DNA of 64,000 nucleotides from Paenibacillus sp. BSR1-1 (GTDB lineage Bacteria; Bacillota; Bacilli; Bacillales; Cytobacillaceae). The notes under the pieces were generated by a model that worked only from the letters and a program-made list of their open reading frames with translations, ran no database searches and was not told the origin of the DNA. Of the stretch, positions 17,056 to 26,850 are shown piece after piece. The translations under genes were made by a program, and so were the position numbers. Location of the stretch: positions 310,001 to 374,000 of the forward strand of contig NZ_JAQMWQ010000001.1 in assembly GCF_030403775.1 (NCBI RefSeq). The letters are read 5' to 3'. The stretch's first letter is position 1. Every line of letters begins with the position of its first letter.

Positions 17056-17961
17056 TTGCAACGCTCTTTGAAGTGGTTGGCTGTAGCCACTACAATCGTA
17101 ATGATCTTTATATTAATTGGAGGGGCTTTAGTTACAAAAACTGGTTCTGGAATGGGATGCGGCCATACTTGGCCTTTATGTCATGGGAAGTTTCTACCCT
17201 TAGAAGTATCTCCCAAATTAATCATTGAACTCGCCCATAGGCTTGTCTCAGGTGTAGGTGGAATCATGGTGTTAGTTCTATCCATTTGGTCCTGGAAGGA
17301 AATTGGTCATATAAGGGAAACAAAATTTCTTTCTTTACTTTCCTTCTTTTTTTTACTTCTGCAGGGCTTAATTGGCGCTGCCGCTGTGAAATGGGGCCAA
17401 TCTGATTTTGTGCTTGCTTTGCATTTTGGGATTTCCCTCATTTCGTTCGCATCTGTGTTTTTGTTAACCTTGCTTATTTTTGAGGTTGATAAAAAATTTG
17501 AAGCAGAAAAACTGGTTATCGATAAGCGAATGAGATTCCATATTGTAGCCGTATCTATTTATAGTTATTTGGTCATTTATTCCGGAGCTCTTGTGCGCCA
17601 TACAAAATCAAGCCTTGTTTGCCGGGATTGGCCATTGTGCCTGAATGACGCGCCTGCCCTTCCGAGTAATATGTACGAATGGGTGCAAATGGGACATAGG
17701 GCTGCGGCAGGAATCATTTTTATCTGGATTGCCTACATTACTCTTTTAGCCGTTCGCCATTATAAGAACCAAAAAGTTCTATATTGGGGCTGGATTATTG
17801 CCTTCATCCTTGTCTGCTTACAAGTGATTGCAGGAGCTTTGATTATTTTTACCAGCTTAAATCTATATATCGCTCTGCTGCATGCCTTCTTTATAACATG
17901 CCTGTTTGGTGTTTTAAGTTACTTTATCCTTTTATATTCGAGGACAAAAAGGAATCACTAA
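17056..17961 (+). CDS. ctaA: Heme A synthase CtaA
   Basis: 301 residues with eight transmembrane helices. It oxidises the C8 methyl of heme O to a formyl group, giving heme A for the caa3 oxidase. Conserved features are [21 protein letters not shown] with its cysteine pair in the first extracellular loop, the heme-ligand His of [20 protein letters not shown], and the second pair VCRDWPLC with MGHRAAAG. I chose TTG at 17056, 6 nt after AAGAGGTG; the in-frame GTG at 17047 overlaps that ribosome binding site. It ends at a terminator shared with pyc. Confidence 0.95.
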   Translation: MQRSLKWLAVATTIVMIFILIGGALVTKTGSGMGCGHTWPLCHGKFLPLEVSPKLIIELAHRLVSGVGGIMVLVLSIWSWKEIGHIRETKFLSLLSFFFLLLQGLIGAAAVKWGQSDFVLALHFGISLISFASVFLLTLLIFEVDKKFEAEKLVIDKRMRFHIVAVSIYSYLVIYSGALVRHTKSSLVCRDWPLCLNDAPALPSNMYEWVQMGHRAAAGIIFIWIAYITLLAVRHYKNQKVLYWGWIIAFILVCLQVIAGALIIFTSLNLYIALLHAFFITCLFGVLSYFILLYSRTKRNH

Positions 17962-17998
17962 AAAGAGCTGCCGAAATCTTTTCGGCAGCTCTTTTTTT
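17960..17998. terminator. Bidirectional terminator between ctaA and pyc
   Basis: A 17-bp stem, AAAAGAGCTGCCGAAA with TTTCGGCAGCTCTTTT, is flanked by A and T runs between the two convergent genes. Confidence 0.92.
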
Positions 17999-20900
17999 AA
18001 TCCTTATTTAATTCAAGCAATAAATCCCCCGTCTGAATAGCATCTCCATTTACTACATAAATGTCCTTAATTATCCCTGTAAATGGTGCTTGAACGGTAG
18101 TTTCCATTTTCATCGCTTCCGTAATCATTAAATGATCTCCGCGTTCTACCCTTTCCCCTTTCTCTACCAGTACCTTTATTACTGTTCCTGGCATCGAGGC
18201 CGAAAGATGGAGTTCATTTTTTGGATCAGCTTTTAACCTGGATAATACCGTCGCTTTAATACTTTCATCTTTAATAACCACTTCACGAGACTGTCCATTT
18301 AATTCAAAATACACAATTCTTGTTCCATCAGCTTGGGCCTGACCTATGGAGACAAGCTTTACAATCAGTGTTTTTCCTGTTTCGATCTCTACTTCTATTT
18401 CTTCACCCAATCGCATTCCATATAAAAATGTTGGGGTGTCGAGTACTGAAATATCTCCGAATTGTTCAACCGTCTTGATATATTCCAGGAATACCTTTGG
18501 ATACAGTGCATAGGAGATAATTTCAAAGGTAGTAACCTGTCTGCCGAGTTCTTGATATAACTCTTTCTTTAGCTGTTCAAAATCAATGGATTCTAGCAGC
18601 TCTCCCGGTCTTACCTCCAATGGTTTTTTTCCTTTTAAAATCACTTTTTGCAGTTCTTCAGGAAAACCTCCATGAGGCTGTCCAAGATATCCTTCAAATA
18701 ATTCAATCACAGAATCAGGAAAATCAAGTGACTGTCCCTTTTGTAACACATCCTCCTCTGACAGCTCATTTTGCACCATAAATAATGCCATATCGCCGAC
18801 TACCTTTGAGGAAGGGGTAACCTTAACAATGTCTCCAAACATCTTATTTACACGGGAATACATATCTTTAACTTCATCCCACTGTTCTCCCAGCCCGACT
18901 GCTTTAGCCTGCTGCTGAAGATTACTGTATTGTCCCCCAGGCATCTCATGCTGATAAACCTCGGAATGAGGTGATAAAATGCCACTTTCAAAATCCTGAT
19001 AATACTTGCGGACATCCTCCCAGTAATAGGATAACTTTTCAAGTGAAGCGATATTAACGGCCGGTTTCCTGTTTGATCCTTCAAGAGCGTAATGTAAAGA
19101 ATTAGCACTTGGCTGGGAGGTTAAGCCCGCCATTGTACTTAGAGCCGTATCCACGATATCTACACCACCATCTATGGCACGTGCATAAGTGAAAATTCCA
19201 TTTCCACTGGTATCATGTGTGTGGAGATGGATTGGAATATCAACCGCTTCTTTTAATTCGGATACTAGCCTATAGGCTGCTTCCGGCTTCAATAAGCCTG
19301 CCATATCCTTTATTCCTAAAATATGAGCCCCTTGTTTCTCAAGTTCTTTAGCCAATGATTTATAATAGGCCATATTATATTTGGTTCTTGTTGGGTCTAA
19401 AATATCACCGGTGTAACAAATGGATGCCTCTGCAATTTTTCCTGTTTGTCTAACGGCATCTATGGCCGTCTCCATTCCTTTAACCCAGTTTAAGCTGTCG
19501 AAAATTCGAAACACATCAATTCCGGCAGAGGCCGATTGCTGAACAAACTCTTTAATTAGATTGTCAGGGTAGTTTTTATATCCGACGGCATTCGCACCCC
19601 GTATCAACATCTGAAACAAAACATTTGGAATTTTTTCACGTAATGTTAATAAACGATTCCAAGGATCCTCTTTTAAGAAACGATAGGCCACATCAAATGT
19701 GGCACCACCCCACATTTCAAAAGAAAATAACTCTGGTAAAAGTTTTGCTGCAGGTTCGGCAATGTGAACAATATCTGTTGTCCTCATACGAGTCGCTAAT
19801 AAGGACTGATGAGCGTCCCTGAATGTCGTATCAGTTAATAAAACTTGCTTTTGACTTTTAACCCAATCAATCAGTCCCTCAGCACCATATTTATCTAATA
19901 TTTGCTTTGTTCCCTCTTGGTATGGCAGGTCATATGGTAAAGCTGGAATTCTTGGCTTTGAAAATACAGGTCTTTTCTTTTTTTCAATGCCAGGAAAGCC
20001 ATTTACGGTAACTGTTCCAATATAGCTAAGCATCTTGGTTCCACGGTCTTTCCGTACAGGGAACATAAACAGCTCAGGGGTCGTGTCAATAAAAGACGTA
20101 TCATATTCTCCATTTCTAAACTTCTCATGTTTAACTACATTTTCTAAAAAAGGAATATTTGTTTTAATTCCTCTTATTCTAAATTCCTGTAAATTTCGAA
20201 CCATTTTGGAAGCAGCTTGTTCAAAAGATAATGCCCATGTTGAGAGCTTAACAAGCAAAGAATCATAATATGGTGTAATCACCGCACCTTGAAAACCATT
20301 TCCAGCATCAAGCCTTACGCCAAATCCTCCGCCAGAGCGATAAGCCATGATTCTTCCTGTATCTGGCATAAAATTATTAAGGGGATCTTCTGTGGTAACA
20401 CGTGACTGAATGGCGAACCCATTCAGCTGGATTTTATCCTGCTCAGGAATCCCAATAATCGGACCATGAAGGTCATGGCCCTCAGAAACTAAAACCTGCG
20501 TTTGTACGATATCAATTCCTGTTACCATTTCCGTTACGGTATGTTCAACTTGTACCCGCGGGTTTACCTCGATAAAATAAAAGTCATTTCCAGCGACAAG
20601 AAATTCAACAGTACCAGCATTTAGGTAGGATACATTTTTCATTAATTTTACTGCTGCATCGCATATCCTGCCCCGCAATTCATTAGAAATAGAGACACTT
20701 GGAGCAACCTCGACTACTTTTTGGTGCCGCCTTTGTACAGAGCAATCCCTGTCAAACAGATGGACTATATTCCCCTTCTTGTCACCGATGATTTGCACTT
20801 CAATATGCTTTGGCTTTTCAATAAGCTTTTCCACATACACTTCGTCATTCCCAAATGCCGCTTTAGCTTCAGACTTCGCACGGTTAAATGCTTCCTTAAC

Positions 20901-21440
20901 CTCTTCACGGCTTCTGACGATTCTCATCCCACGGCCCCCACCGCCCAGTGAAGCTTTAATAATGATCGGGTATCCATGCGCCTCTGTAAAATCCTCTACT
21001 TCGGCTAGATTATTTACAGGACCATCACTTCCAGGAATAACGGGAATATCCGCTAACTCAGCCTGCTGTCTTGCTTTTACCTTATCTCCAAACATATCAA
21101 GGTGTTTCGAGGTCGGACCAATAAAAATTATCCCTTCTTCTTCACATCGTTTGGCAAAATGAATATTTTCAGACAAAAATCCATATCCCGGATGTATGGC
21201 ATTGGCTCCGCTTTTTTTAGCAATAGCAATAATTCCATTAATATCCAAATAGGCGTCAATTGGTTTTTTGCCTTCCCCAACTAAATAAGCTTCATCTGCC
21301 TTATAACGATGATAGGCTCCAGAATCTTCCTTGGAATAAATCGCAACAGTCCGAATATTCAGTTCTGTGCAGGCGCGAAAAACCCTAATCGCTATTTCTC
21401 CCCTGTTGGCAACCAACACTTTATTGATTTGTCTTGTCAC
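17997..21440 (-). CDS. pyc: Pyruvate carboxylase
   Basis: 1147 residues. It carboxylates pyruvate to oxaloacetate with ATP and bicarbonate, replenishing the citric acid cycle. Domains in order: biotin carboxylase (about 1-450, GGGGRGMRIV ATP-grasp loop), carboxyltransferase (about 530-830, TTFRDAHQSLLATRMRT), allosteric linker, and a C-terminal biotinyl domain with EAMKMET, biotinylated at Lys1111. The GTG at 21440 follows GAGGTG; a GTG three codons upstream coincides with that site and is less likely. B. subtilis PycA is 1148 residues. It follows ftsW, with a terminator between. Confidence 0.97.
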   Translation of the reverse strand: MTRQINKVLVANRGEIAIRVFRACTELNIRTVAIYSKEDSGAYHRYKADEAYLVGEGKKPIDAYLDINGIIAIAKKSGANAIHPGYGFLSENIHFAKRCEEEGIIFIGPTSKHLDMFGDKVKARQQAELADIPVIPGSDGPVNNLAEVEDFTEAHGYPIIIKASLGGGGRGMRIVRSREEVKEAFNRAKSEAKAAFGNDEVYVEKLIEKPKHIEVQIIGDKKGNIVHLFDRDCSVQRRHQKVVEVAPSVSISNELRGRICDAAVKLMKNVSYLNAGTVEFLVAGNDFYFIEVNPRVQVEHTVTEMVTGIDIVQTQVLVSEGHDLHGPIIGIPEQDKIQLNGFAIQSRVTTEDPLNNFMPDTGRIMAYRSGGGFGVRLDAGNGFQGAVITPYYDSLLVKLSTWALSFEQAASKMVRNLQEFRIRGIKTNIPFLENVVKHEKFRNGEYDTSFIDTTPELFMFPVRKDRGTKMLSYIGTVTVNGFPGIEKKKRPVFSKPRIPALPYDLPYQEGTKQILDKYGAEGLIDWVKSQKQVLLTDTTFRDAHQSLLATRMRTTDIVHIAEPAAKLLPELFSFEMWGGATFDVAYRFLKEDPWNRLLTLREKIPNVLFQMLIRGANAVGYKNYPDNLIKEFVQQSASAGIDVFRIFDSLNWVKGMETAIDAVRQTGKIAEASICYTGDILDPTRTKYNMAYYKSLAKELEKQGAHILGIKDMAGLLKPEAAYRLVSELKEAVDIPIHLHTHDTSGNGIFTYARAIDGGVDIVDTALSTMAGLTSQPSANSLHYALEGSNRKPAVNIASLEKLSYYWEDVRKYYQDFESGILSPHSEVYQHEMPGGQYSNLQQQAKAVGLGEQWDEVKDMYSRVNKMFGDIVKVTPSSKVVGDMALFMVQNELSEEDVLQKGQSLDFPDSVIELFEGYLGQPHGGFPEELQKVILKGKKPLEVRPGELLESIDFEQLKKELYQELGRQVTTFEIISYALYPKVFLEYIKTVEQFGDISVLDTPTFLYGMRLGEEIEVEIETGKTLIVKLVSIGQAQADGTRIVYFELNGQSREVVIKDESIKATVLSRLKADPKNELHLSASMPGTVIKVLVEKGERVERGDHLMITEAMKMETTVQAPFTGIIKDIYVVNGDAIQTGDLLLELNKD

Positions 21441-21468
21441 TAGTAGCACCTCAAATTCTATGTATTTT

Positions 21469-21504
21469 CAAAAACGCGAGGATCTTAAAAGGCCCCCGCG
21501 TTTT
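21469..21504 (-). terminator. Terminator between ftsW and pyc
   Basis: On the - strand AAAACGCG pairs with CGCGTTTTT, with a GG/CC pair inside, closely after the ftsW stop. It would separate ftsW transcripts from pyc. Confidence 0.7.
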
Positions 21505-21506
21505 GA

Positions 21507-22715
21507 TTAAAGATAAAAAACATTTCCATCACGAATCTGTTGTTTTTTTTCAGTATGTTCCTGATTGTTTTTATATTTTTTTTCATATTTGACAAACATC
21601 GAAACATTAACAAGAATTCCAGTTGCAGCAGCAAGCATTAAAAGGGATGAACCTCCATAGCTAATATATGGCAGCGGTACACCAGTTAGTGGAATAATTC
21701 CCGATACACCAGCTAAATTGATAAAGCTTTGGATTCCAATCATACTTGATATCCCAATTGCAAGCAGACTTCCAAATGGGTCTTTACACTGTACACCAAT
21801 ATAAATTCCTCTTAATACAACATAAGCCAATAAAAGAATGACGAAGCCCACACCCCAAATCCCTAGTTCTTCTGCAATAATAGCCATAATAAAGTCTGTA
21901 TGTGATTCAGGTAAGTAGCCAAGTTTTTGAATACTTTTTCCTAAACCAAGTCCATTAACCCCTCCAGAGCCAATGGCTATGTATGAGTTTACCAAATGAA
22001 AACCAGCATCCTCGGCATCATCAAAGGGATTTTTTAGAACGTGAAAACGGCTCATTTGCTCCGCAGAAAATAACTTTCCAGTTGCCCATAAGACTATAAT
22101 TACCGGGATAAGAATGATTAGTGCCGATATTACTAATTTAGCAATACTTTTTGGATTCATCCCAGAGGATAAAATGATAGTAGCTGCAATAAGGGCAATG
22201 ATAAATGCCGTACCAAAGTCTGGCTGAATAATAATAAGAAAACATACTACAAACAGATATACCAAGGGAGGCAGGACACCCTTATTAAATTGATTAATAT
22301 AGTCTTGTTTTTTTGCATAAACAGATGCTAAATAAATAATCACTGCCAGCTTTACAAACTCAGCGGGTTGGAATAAAAAAGTCCCTATTTGGTACCAGCT
22401 CTGCGCATTATTCTTTGTTTGTCCAAAAACAAATAAACCAAGCAAGGTGATAATTGATGCAAATACCATTGGGACCTGAAACCATTTAGTAAACTGCATC
22501 ATTTTATATGGAATGATAGCTGAAATAATAAAGATCAAAGTAAAACCTAGCAAAAATATTTTTTGTCTTTGATAGAAAAAATCGCTGGCTACTTCATATC
22601 TTTGGACAGCATAAGCCATACTGGCACTATAAATCATTACCAGACCAAAACCACATAATAGGATTATGGCAATTATTAATGTATAATCATAGGATTTTAA
22701 TATTTTTTTAACCAT
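21507..22715 (-). CDS. ftsW: FtsW/RodA/SpoVE family peptidoglycan polymerase FtsW
   Basis: 402 residues, ten transmembrane helices, SEDS family. Conserved landmarks are YSASMAYA, the QPAEFVKLAVI segment, IIQPDFGTAFI, and the C-terminal LPLTGVPLPYISYGGSSL-type loop (here GIIPLTGVPLPYISYGGSS). The protein polymerises lipid II at the division septum with a class B PBP. The position upstream of pyc is that of B. subtilis ftsW (formerly ylaO), which distinguishes it from rodA and spoVE. ATG 22715 follows GAGGAAATAAAAA. Confidence 0.93.
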   Translation of the reverse strand: MVKKILKSYDYTLIIAIILLCGFGLVMIYSASMAYAVQRYEVASDFFYQRQKIFLLGFTLIFIISAIIPYKMMQFTKWFQVPMVFASIITLLGLFVFGQTKNNAQSWYQIGTFLFQPAEFVKLAVIIYLASVYAKKQDYINQFNKGVLPPLVYLFVVCFLIIIQPDFGTAFIIALIAATIILSSGMNPKSIAKLVISALIILIPVIIVLWATGKLFSAEQMSRFHVLKNPFDDAEDAGFHLVNSYIAIGSGGVNGLGLGKSIQKLGYLPESHTDFIMAIIAEELGIWGVGFVILLLAYVVLRGIYIGVQCKDPFGSLLAIGISSMIGIQSFINLAGVSGIIPLTGVPLPYISYGGSSLLMLAAATGILVNVSMFVKYEKKYKNNQEHTEKKQQIRDGNVFYL

Positions 22716-22844
22716 TTTTTATTTCCTCATTTTCAAAATTAATTTACAAGTATTATTATAATGGATTCTGCTGTTCATTACTTGAGGAAATGTTACCGTT
22801 AAGATATTCATTCAATAGGGAATATTCTGAATAAGTTAATTAAC

Positions 22845-22880
22845 AAAAAACCCAAACAATTCCATTCCATTGTTTGAGTT
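22845..22880 (-). terminator. Terminator after ylaN
   Basis: On the - strand AACTCAAACAAT pairs with ATTGTTTGGGTT, followed by a T run. Confidence 0.8.
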
Positions 22881-22888
22881 AATGAAGT

Positions 22889-23170
22889 TTATTTTCTTAA
22901 AGATGCATCATGCAAGGCGGATAATTCTCTTTCTAATTTATCTAATATCGCCTTTCCATCTTTACCATCTATTAAGCCTAATCGAACAGCAAAGTCTATT
23001 TCTCTTGAAAGGCCAAACATTTGCGTATCCAACACCTCTTCATAAAGAGGACATTGAGGAGCCGTGAGATTGTCCATTTGCACTTTGATAAGCTTTAAAA
23101 TTTTTTCAGCGTCAGCCTGCAATAAAGCAAAGGCTTTTTCCTGGTGATTCACGATCATTTCAGACGCCAA
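22889..23170 (-). CDS. ylaN: YlaN family protein (UPF0358)
   Basis: 93 residues nearly identical in its core to B. subtilis YlaN ([20 protein letters not shown] and DFAVRLGL). YlaN is a small helical protein; in B. subtilis and S. aureus it interacts with Fur and relieves repression under iron limitation, and it is important for growth. Either ATG at 23173 or TTG at 23170 is possible; TTG gives the MASEMIV start seen in homologues and better spacing from GGGGGG. It is monocistronic, between ftsW and the divergent ylaL. Confidence 0.92.
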   Translation of the reverse strand: MASEMIVNHQEKAFALLQADAEKILKLIKVQMDNLTAPQCPLYEEVLDTQMFGLSREIDFAVRLGLIDGKDGKAILDKLERELSALHDASLRK

Positions 23171-23327
23171 CATTCATCCCCCCATTTCAGAGCGATTATT
23201 CAACTTATCTATAAATTTTACCTTTTACTATCAAAAATTGCAAGAACAATAAGGTTTACTGCATAGATTATGACATTCCTTTTAAAAAAAGCTATACTTA
23301 TTATTGTGAACTTTAGGGGGTAAAACA

Positions 23328-23825
23328 ATGGAAAATATTATGATGATTACAGGAAAAGTGAAATATACGATAACTCTTGATCCAGGTGTCTGGATTTTCG
23401 ACGACCGCCGCGTTGATTTAACCACGTATTTTTCGAAGGAAAAAGAGAATGTAAATGCAATGGAGGAGTATACAAAGGCTGTCTCAAAGCATTGGGATCG
23501 TGAGATTACTGAAGGAGCAATCTATCCGCCCACTTTAAAGACAGAGAAGAACTTTGAAAAAGTAAAAGTTATGAATGGCACCTTTGGAATTCCTTTTAAG
23601 CCATTTTTGAAAAATGCGGAACCAACCGATGATGCTAGTACTCTTGTCGTGCAATGTTCCAACAAGGATTATGAGTTTCCCCTGGATGAGGCCTATGAGT
23701 TAATACTGGGCTTTTCTAATAATGGTAAACCATTATCCCTTGATGGTCCTGTTCATGTTTATATGGGAAATGGTTCTAATCAGGAAAAACCTATTAAAAA
23801 TGTAACAGGGTTCAAGCTTAAATAA
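23328..23825 (+). CDS. ylaL: YlaL-like conserved protein
   Basis: 165 residues, soluble, containing the conserved segment DPGVWIFDDRRVDLTTYF near residues 18-35 and GPVHVYMGNGSN near the end. The position next to phoH matches ylaL of B. subtilis. Similar proteins carry the label peptidyl-prolyl isomerase in databases, but I see no recognisable PPIase motif and would not rely on that name. ATG 23328 follows AGGGGGTAAAAC. It is convergent with phoH. Name assignment is by position and remembered similarity. Confidence 0.7.
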   Translation: MENIMMITGKVKYTITLDPGVWIFDDRRVDLTTYFSKEKENVNAMEEYTKAVSKHWDREITEGAIYPPTLKTEKNFEKVKVMNGTFGIPFKPFLKNAEPTDDASTLVVQCSNKDYEFPLDEAYELILGFSNNGKPLSLDGPVHVYMGNGSNQEKPIKNVTGFKLK

Positions 23826-23860
23826 TAAGACGGGTGCCTAATGGCGCCCGTTTTATTATT
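23821..23860 (+). terminator. Terminator between ylaL and phoH
   Basis: A long stem, AATAATAA plus ACGGGTGCC with GGCGCCCGT plus TTATTATT. The odd pair is U-G on the + strand and C-A on the - strand, favouring ylaL, though both genes may use it. Confidence 0.8.
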
Positions 23861-23864
23861 TAAA

Positions 23865-25193
23865 TTATAGTAAATCCGCGGCAAGCCTTGCCAAACCGGA
23901 CCTTTCCCCTTTTAATAGTTTCACATGGCCTGAAATGACTTGGTCTTTGAACCGTTCCACGACATACGTCAGACCATTGTTATAGGCATCAAGATATGGA
24001 TGATCAATTTGTTCCGGGTCACCCATTAATACAATTTTACTGCCCTCTCCTACACGAGTTAAAATCGTTTTAACTTCATGTTTTGTTAGGTTCTGCGCTT
24101 CGTCGATGATAATAAACTGTTTTGGTAAACTTCTGCCGCGAATATATGTTAACGCCTCAACCTCAATAGAGCCCATTCCAGCTAAAATAGCATCTAATTC
24201 ACCTGGTTTTTTGGTATTAAATAGATATTCTAAATTGTCGTAGATAGGCTGCATCCACGGACGCAGCTTTTCCTGTTTTTCTCCCGGTAAAAAGCCCAAA
24301 TCCTTTCCAACAGGTACGATTGGCCTCGCGACCAAGAGCTTTTTATATTCCCGAAAGTCCTCTGTCTGCATCAATCCAGCGGCAAGGGCTAGCAGGGTTT
24401 TCCCTGTTCCTGCTTTACCAATTAAGGTGACTAGTGGTACATCCTTCCGCAGCAATAATTCAATTGCCATCGTTTGCTGGACATTCCTTGGATGAATTCC
24501 CCATACATGTTCTTGATTTAACACCAATTTCTTCACTTTTTTACTCGTTTTATCTACCATCCCTATTGCTGAAGCCGAACTGCCATTGGAATCTTTCATA
24601 ATGAGAAACTGATTTGGATAAAAAGGATGATTCGCGATTTCTGAAAGAATTAATTCTCCTTTTTCATAAAAGCGGCCTAATAACTCAATTGGTATAAATA
24701 CCTCATAAAAACCCGTATATATATGATCGATTTCCACAACACGGTCATTTAAAAAATCCTCTGCATCTAAGCCAATTGCATCAGCTTTTACTCTGACAAG
24801 TGCATCTTTACTGACAAGAATTACCGGTTTTCCATTTTCCTTTGTTTGCTCTTCTAAGTATAAATTTTTCGCTACCGCAAGTATGCGGTTGTCATTAGTT
24901 TTTTCGATAAAAATGTCTTGAAGCTCATGAAAGGTGCGATGATTTAACTCGATTCTGATTGACCCCCCATTTTCGAGTGGAATCTTTTCATGAAGCTTGC
25001 CTGAGGCCCGAAGACCATCAATTAATCTTGATACATGTCTTGCATTTCTCCCGACTTCATCCATGTACCTCTTCTTTGAGTCCACTTCTTCGAGAACAAC
25101 TGCCGGAATAACAACTTCATTGTCTTCAAAGGAGAAAATGGAATACGGGTCTTGCAGCAAGACATTTGTATCTAACACGTATATTTTGCTCAA
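23865..25193 (-). CDS. phoH: PIN domain plus PhoH ATPase (PhoH2, YlaK)
   Basis: 442 residues. The N-terminal PIN ribonuclease domain (about 1-150) has the acidic pattern KIYVLDTNVLLQDP and TNDNRILAVAKNL; the C-terminal PhoH ATPase (about 235-442) has Walker A LIGKAGTGKTLLALAAG and Walker B FIIIDEAQN. This is the PhoH2 architecture, reported to couple RNA unwinding with cleavage. It corresponds to B. subtilis YlaK. It is convergent with ylaL and divergent from ylaJ. The start ATG 25193 follows a GGAGGCGTC site. The cellular RNA substrates are unknown. Confidence 0.92.
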   Translation of the reverse strand: MSKIYVLDTNVLLQDPYSIFSFEDNEVVIPAVVLEEVDSKKRYMDEVGRNARHVSRLIDGLRASGKLHEKIPLENGGSIRIELNHRTFHELQDIFIEKTNDNRILAVAKNLYLEEQTKENGKPVILVSKDALVRVKADAIGLDAEDFLNDRVVEIDHIYTGFYEVFIPIELLGRFYEKGELILSEIANHPFYPNQFLIMKDSNGSSASAIGMVDKTSKKVKKLVLNQEHVWGIHPRNVQQTMAIELLLRKDVPLVTLIGKAGTGKTLLALAAGLMQTEDFREYKKLLVARPIVPVGKDLGFLPGEKQEKLRPWMQPIYDNLEYLFNTKKPGELDAILAGMGSIEVEALTYIRGRSLPKQFIIIDEAQNLTKHEVKTILTRVGEGSKIVLMGDPEQIDHPYLDAYNNGLTYVVERFKDQVISGHVKLLKGERSGLARLAADLL

Positions 25194-25353
25194 AGCGACG
25201 CCTCCGCTTCACTTGGTGTAAGGCTTGTTAAATATGGATTAAACAAACCTTTTGCTAGATTGGACTTTGGTAAAATATATGTTTATTGGAATAAAGATAG
25301 AAGACGTTCCGCACAATAAATGTTAACAATACTTTCTTGAAGGTGGGGTTAAA

Positions 25354-25944
25354 ATGAAGTATTTCTTGATGTCATTTACTATCTGTTTACTTCTTAGCGG
25401 CTGTAATACAGATAATAATAAAGAAATTTCTAAAAATGGAAATCAGTCGTTAGTGAATGTTAAAAACAGTTATATTGAAAATGTTGATCGCAAAACTGGG
25501 CAGCAAATATCCAAGCGGTTAGTCAAATTGGCAACCAGTATTCCAAATGTTAATGATGCTACAGCCGTGGTTTTGGGTAAATATGCGATTGTCGGAATTG
25601 ACGTTAATGCAAAAATTGATCGTTCACAGGTAGGTTCCATTAAATATTCTGTAGCTGAGAGCTTAAGAAAGGACCCATATGGGGCAAATGCAGTTGTCGT
25701 GGCTGACGCTGATACAACCCAGCGTTTAAAAGAAATACAAGCAGATATAAATAAAGGAAGACCTGTTCGAGGTATTATGGAGGAGCTGGCAGATGTTGCA
25801 GGCCGCTTAATGCCAGAGATACCAGGAGACATAATTACACCAAGTCCGAAAAACGCTACTGAAAAACCGGACAAAAAGCTGCCATCAGACGAAGAAAAAA
25901 AGCTTAATAAGGAACAGGAAGACCAATCGAATCATTATAAATAA
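25354..25944 (+). CDS. ylaJ: YhcN/YlaJ family sporulation lipoprotein
   Basis: 196 residues. A lipoprotein signal peptide ends at LLLSGC (Cys16 or so); then a YhcN/YlaJ domain with VNDATAVVLGKYAIVGIDV and DPYGANAVVVADADT, and a charged, disordered tail rich in Lys, Glu, Pro and Asp after about residue 155. YhcN/YlaJ lipoproteins sit in the spore inner membrane region and influence germination in B. subtilis. The ATG at 25354 follows AAGGTGGGG. A dispersed repeat starts right at the stop codon. Confidence 0.88.
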   Translation: MKYFLMSFTICLLLSGCNTDNNKEISKNGNQSLVNVKNSYIENVDRKTGQQISKRLVKLATSIPNVNDATAVVLGKYAIVGIDVNAKIDRSQVGSIKYSVAESLRKDPYGANAVVVADADTTQRLKEIQADINKGRPVRGIMEELADVAGRLMPEIPGDIITPSPKNATEKPDKKLPSDEEKKLNKEQEDQSNHYK

Positions 25945-26003
25945 GGCTCTTTCCGTAAACCTTTGCTGCTTTTAGAAGTTTTTAAGGGACATTTACGAAG
26001 TTT
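25943..26003. repeat. GGCTCTTTTCGTAA dispersed repeat, short diverged copy
   Basis: AAGGCTCTTTCCGTAAAC and AAGGGACATTTACGAAGTTT match the two parts of the copy at 54130 that are about 40 bp apart. It overlaps the ylaJ stop codon. Confidence 0.55.
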
Positions 26004-26034
26004 AAAAAAAGCTTAGGATTTCCTAAGCTTTTTT
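26004..26034 (-). terminator. Terminator of the pyridoxamine oxidase-like gene
   Basis: AGCTTAGGA pairs with TCCTAAGCT, with A and T runs on each side; it overlaps the end of the coding region. Confidence 0.75.
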
Positions 26035-26478
26035 CATTGCTTCCATAACCTGTCGGTCTAATTTTTCTGCTGCATTTTTATCATATGTTTTATCGTATTG
26101 TACTTCTGATACAATTTTTGAACCGTAAAACATTACATCTCTAACTTCTTTAATAGTTATCTTCACCAAAGCCAATTTTAACGGAACTTCAGGAAGTCTT
26201 TCTTCTTTAATGAATGCTTCTCCCTGAATTGAATATGTAGATTCGTTAGCAATTAAATTTATGACGGCTTTGTTATTTTTTTTAATATTCTCAAGAATTC
26301 TCGAACGGTTATCGACTGCAAAGTAAAGCGTACTTTCATCTTTCGCTAGTACCCAGGAAATTGCACTAACATTTGGGCCTCCAGTTTCATGATCAATTGT
26401 GGCTAATGTAACGAATCTTTCCTTTTGCAGTTCATCATATAAAGGCTTTATCAACCTTTCTTCTACCTGATTTGCCAT
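26023..26478 (-). CDS. Pyridoxamine 5'-phosphate oxidase family protein
   Basis: 151 residues forming an FMN-binding split barrel: RFVTLATIDHETGGPNVSAISW is the first strand pair, and LYFAVDNRSRILENIKKN is the phosphate-binding segment. The family includes general stress proteins and F420 or flavin-dependent reductases, so true PNP oxidase activity is not implied; the protein lacks the C-terminal dimer domain of PdxH. It is convergent with ylaJ and divergent from ylaI. ATG 26478 follows AAAGGGGTTG. Substrate unknown. Confidence 0.85.
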   Translation of the reverse strand: MANQVEERLIKPLYDELQKERFVTLATIDHETGGPNVSAISWVLAKDESTLYFAVDNRSRILENIKKNNKAVINLIANESTYSIQGEAFIKEERLPEVPLKLALVKITIKEVRDVMFYGSKIVSEVQYDKTYDKNAAEKLDRQVMEAMKKA

Positions 26479-26648
26479 TTTTACAACCCCTTTATTATTT
26501 CCAAATATCTATTTTAAAACAGACATTCTCATATTACTACTATCCCTTTTTTTTAACAACTTAAACACTTATTTTACGTAACGCCCATTGAACTGGTATA
26601 GTATAATAAAATTATTCCATTTTGATAAATCAATTAAGAGGTGCTTTA

Positions 26649-26849
26649 ATGAGAGTGAAATGTGTAATATGCGATAAAATTGAAGCGATTGAAGATGAGT
26701 CATTAGCAGCAAAGCGGCTCCGAAATCGCCCTATCCATACATATATGTGTAAAAGCTGCAGCGATAGAATTGCTGAGAAAACAAATGCCAGAATAGACAC
26801 GGGTAATTTTAAGTTTTATCGGGCAAAATCGGAGAAGGATGATTGGTAA
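26649..26849 (+). CDS. ylaI: YlaI family zinc-ribbon protein (DUF2197)
   Basis: 66 residues from ATG 26649, placed 6 nt after AAGAGGTG; an upstream in-frame start at 26622 has no ribosome binding site. Two CxxC knuckles, CVIC near residue 5 and CKSC near residue 40, make a small zinc ribbon. The rest is basic (AAKRLRNRPIHTYM). B. subtilis YlaI has the same organisation and unknown function. A palindromic repeat starts immediately after the stop codon. Confidence 0.88.
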   Translation: MRVKCVICDKIEAIEDESLAAKRLRNRPIHTYMCKSCSDRIAEKTNARIDTGNFKFYRAKSEKDDW

Positions 26850-26850
26850 A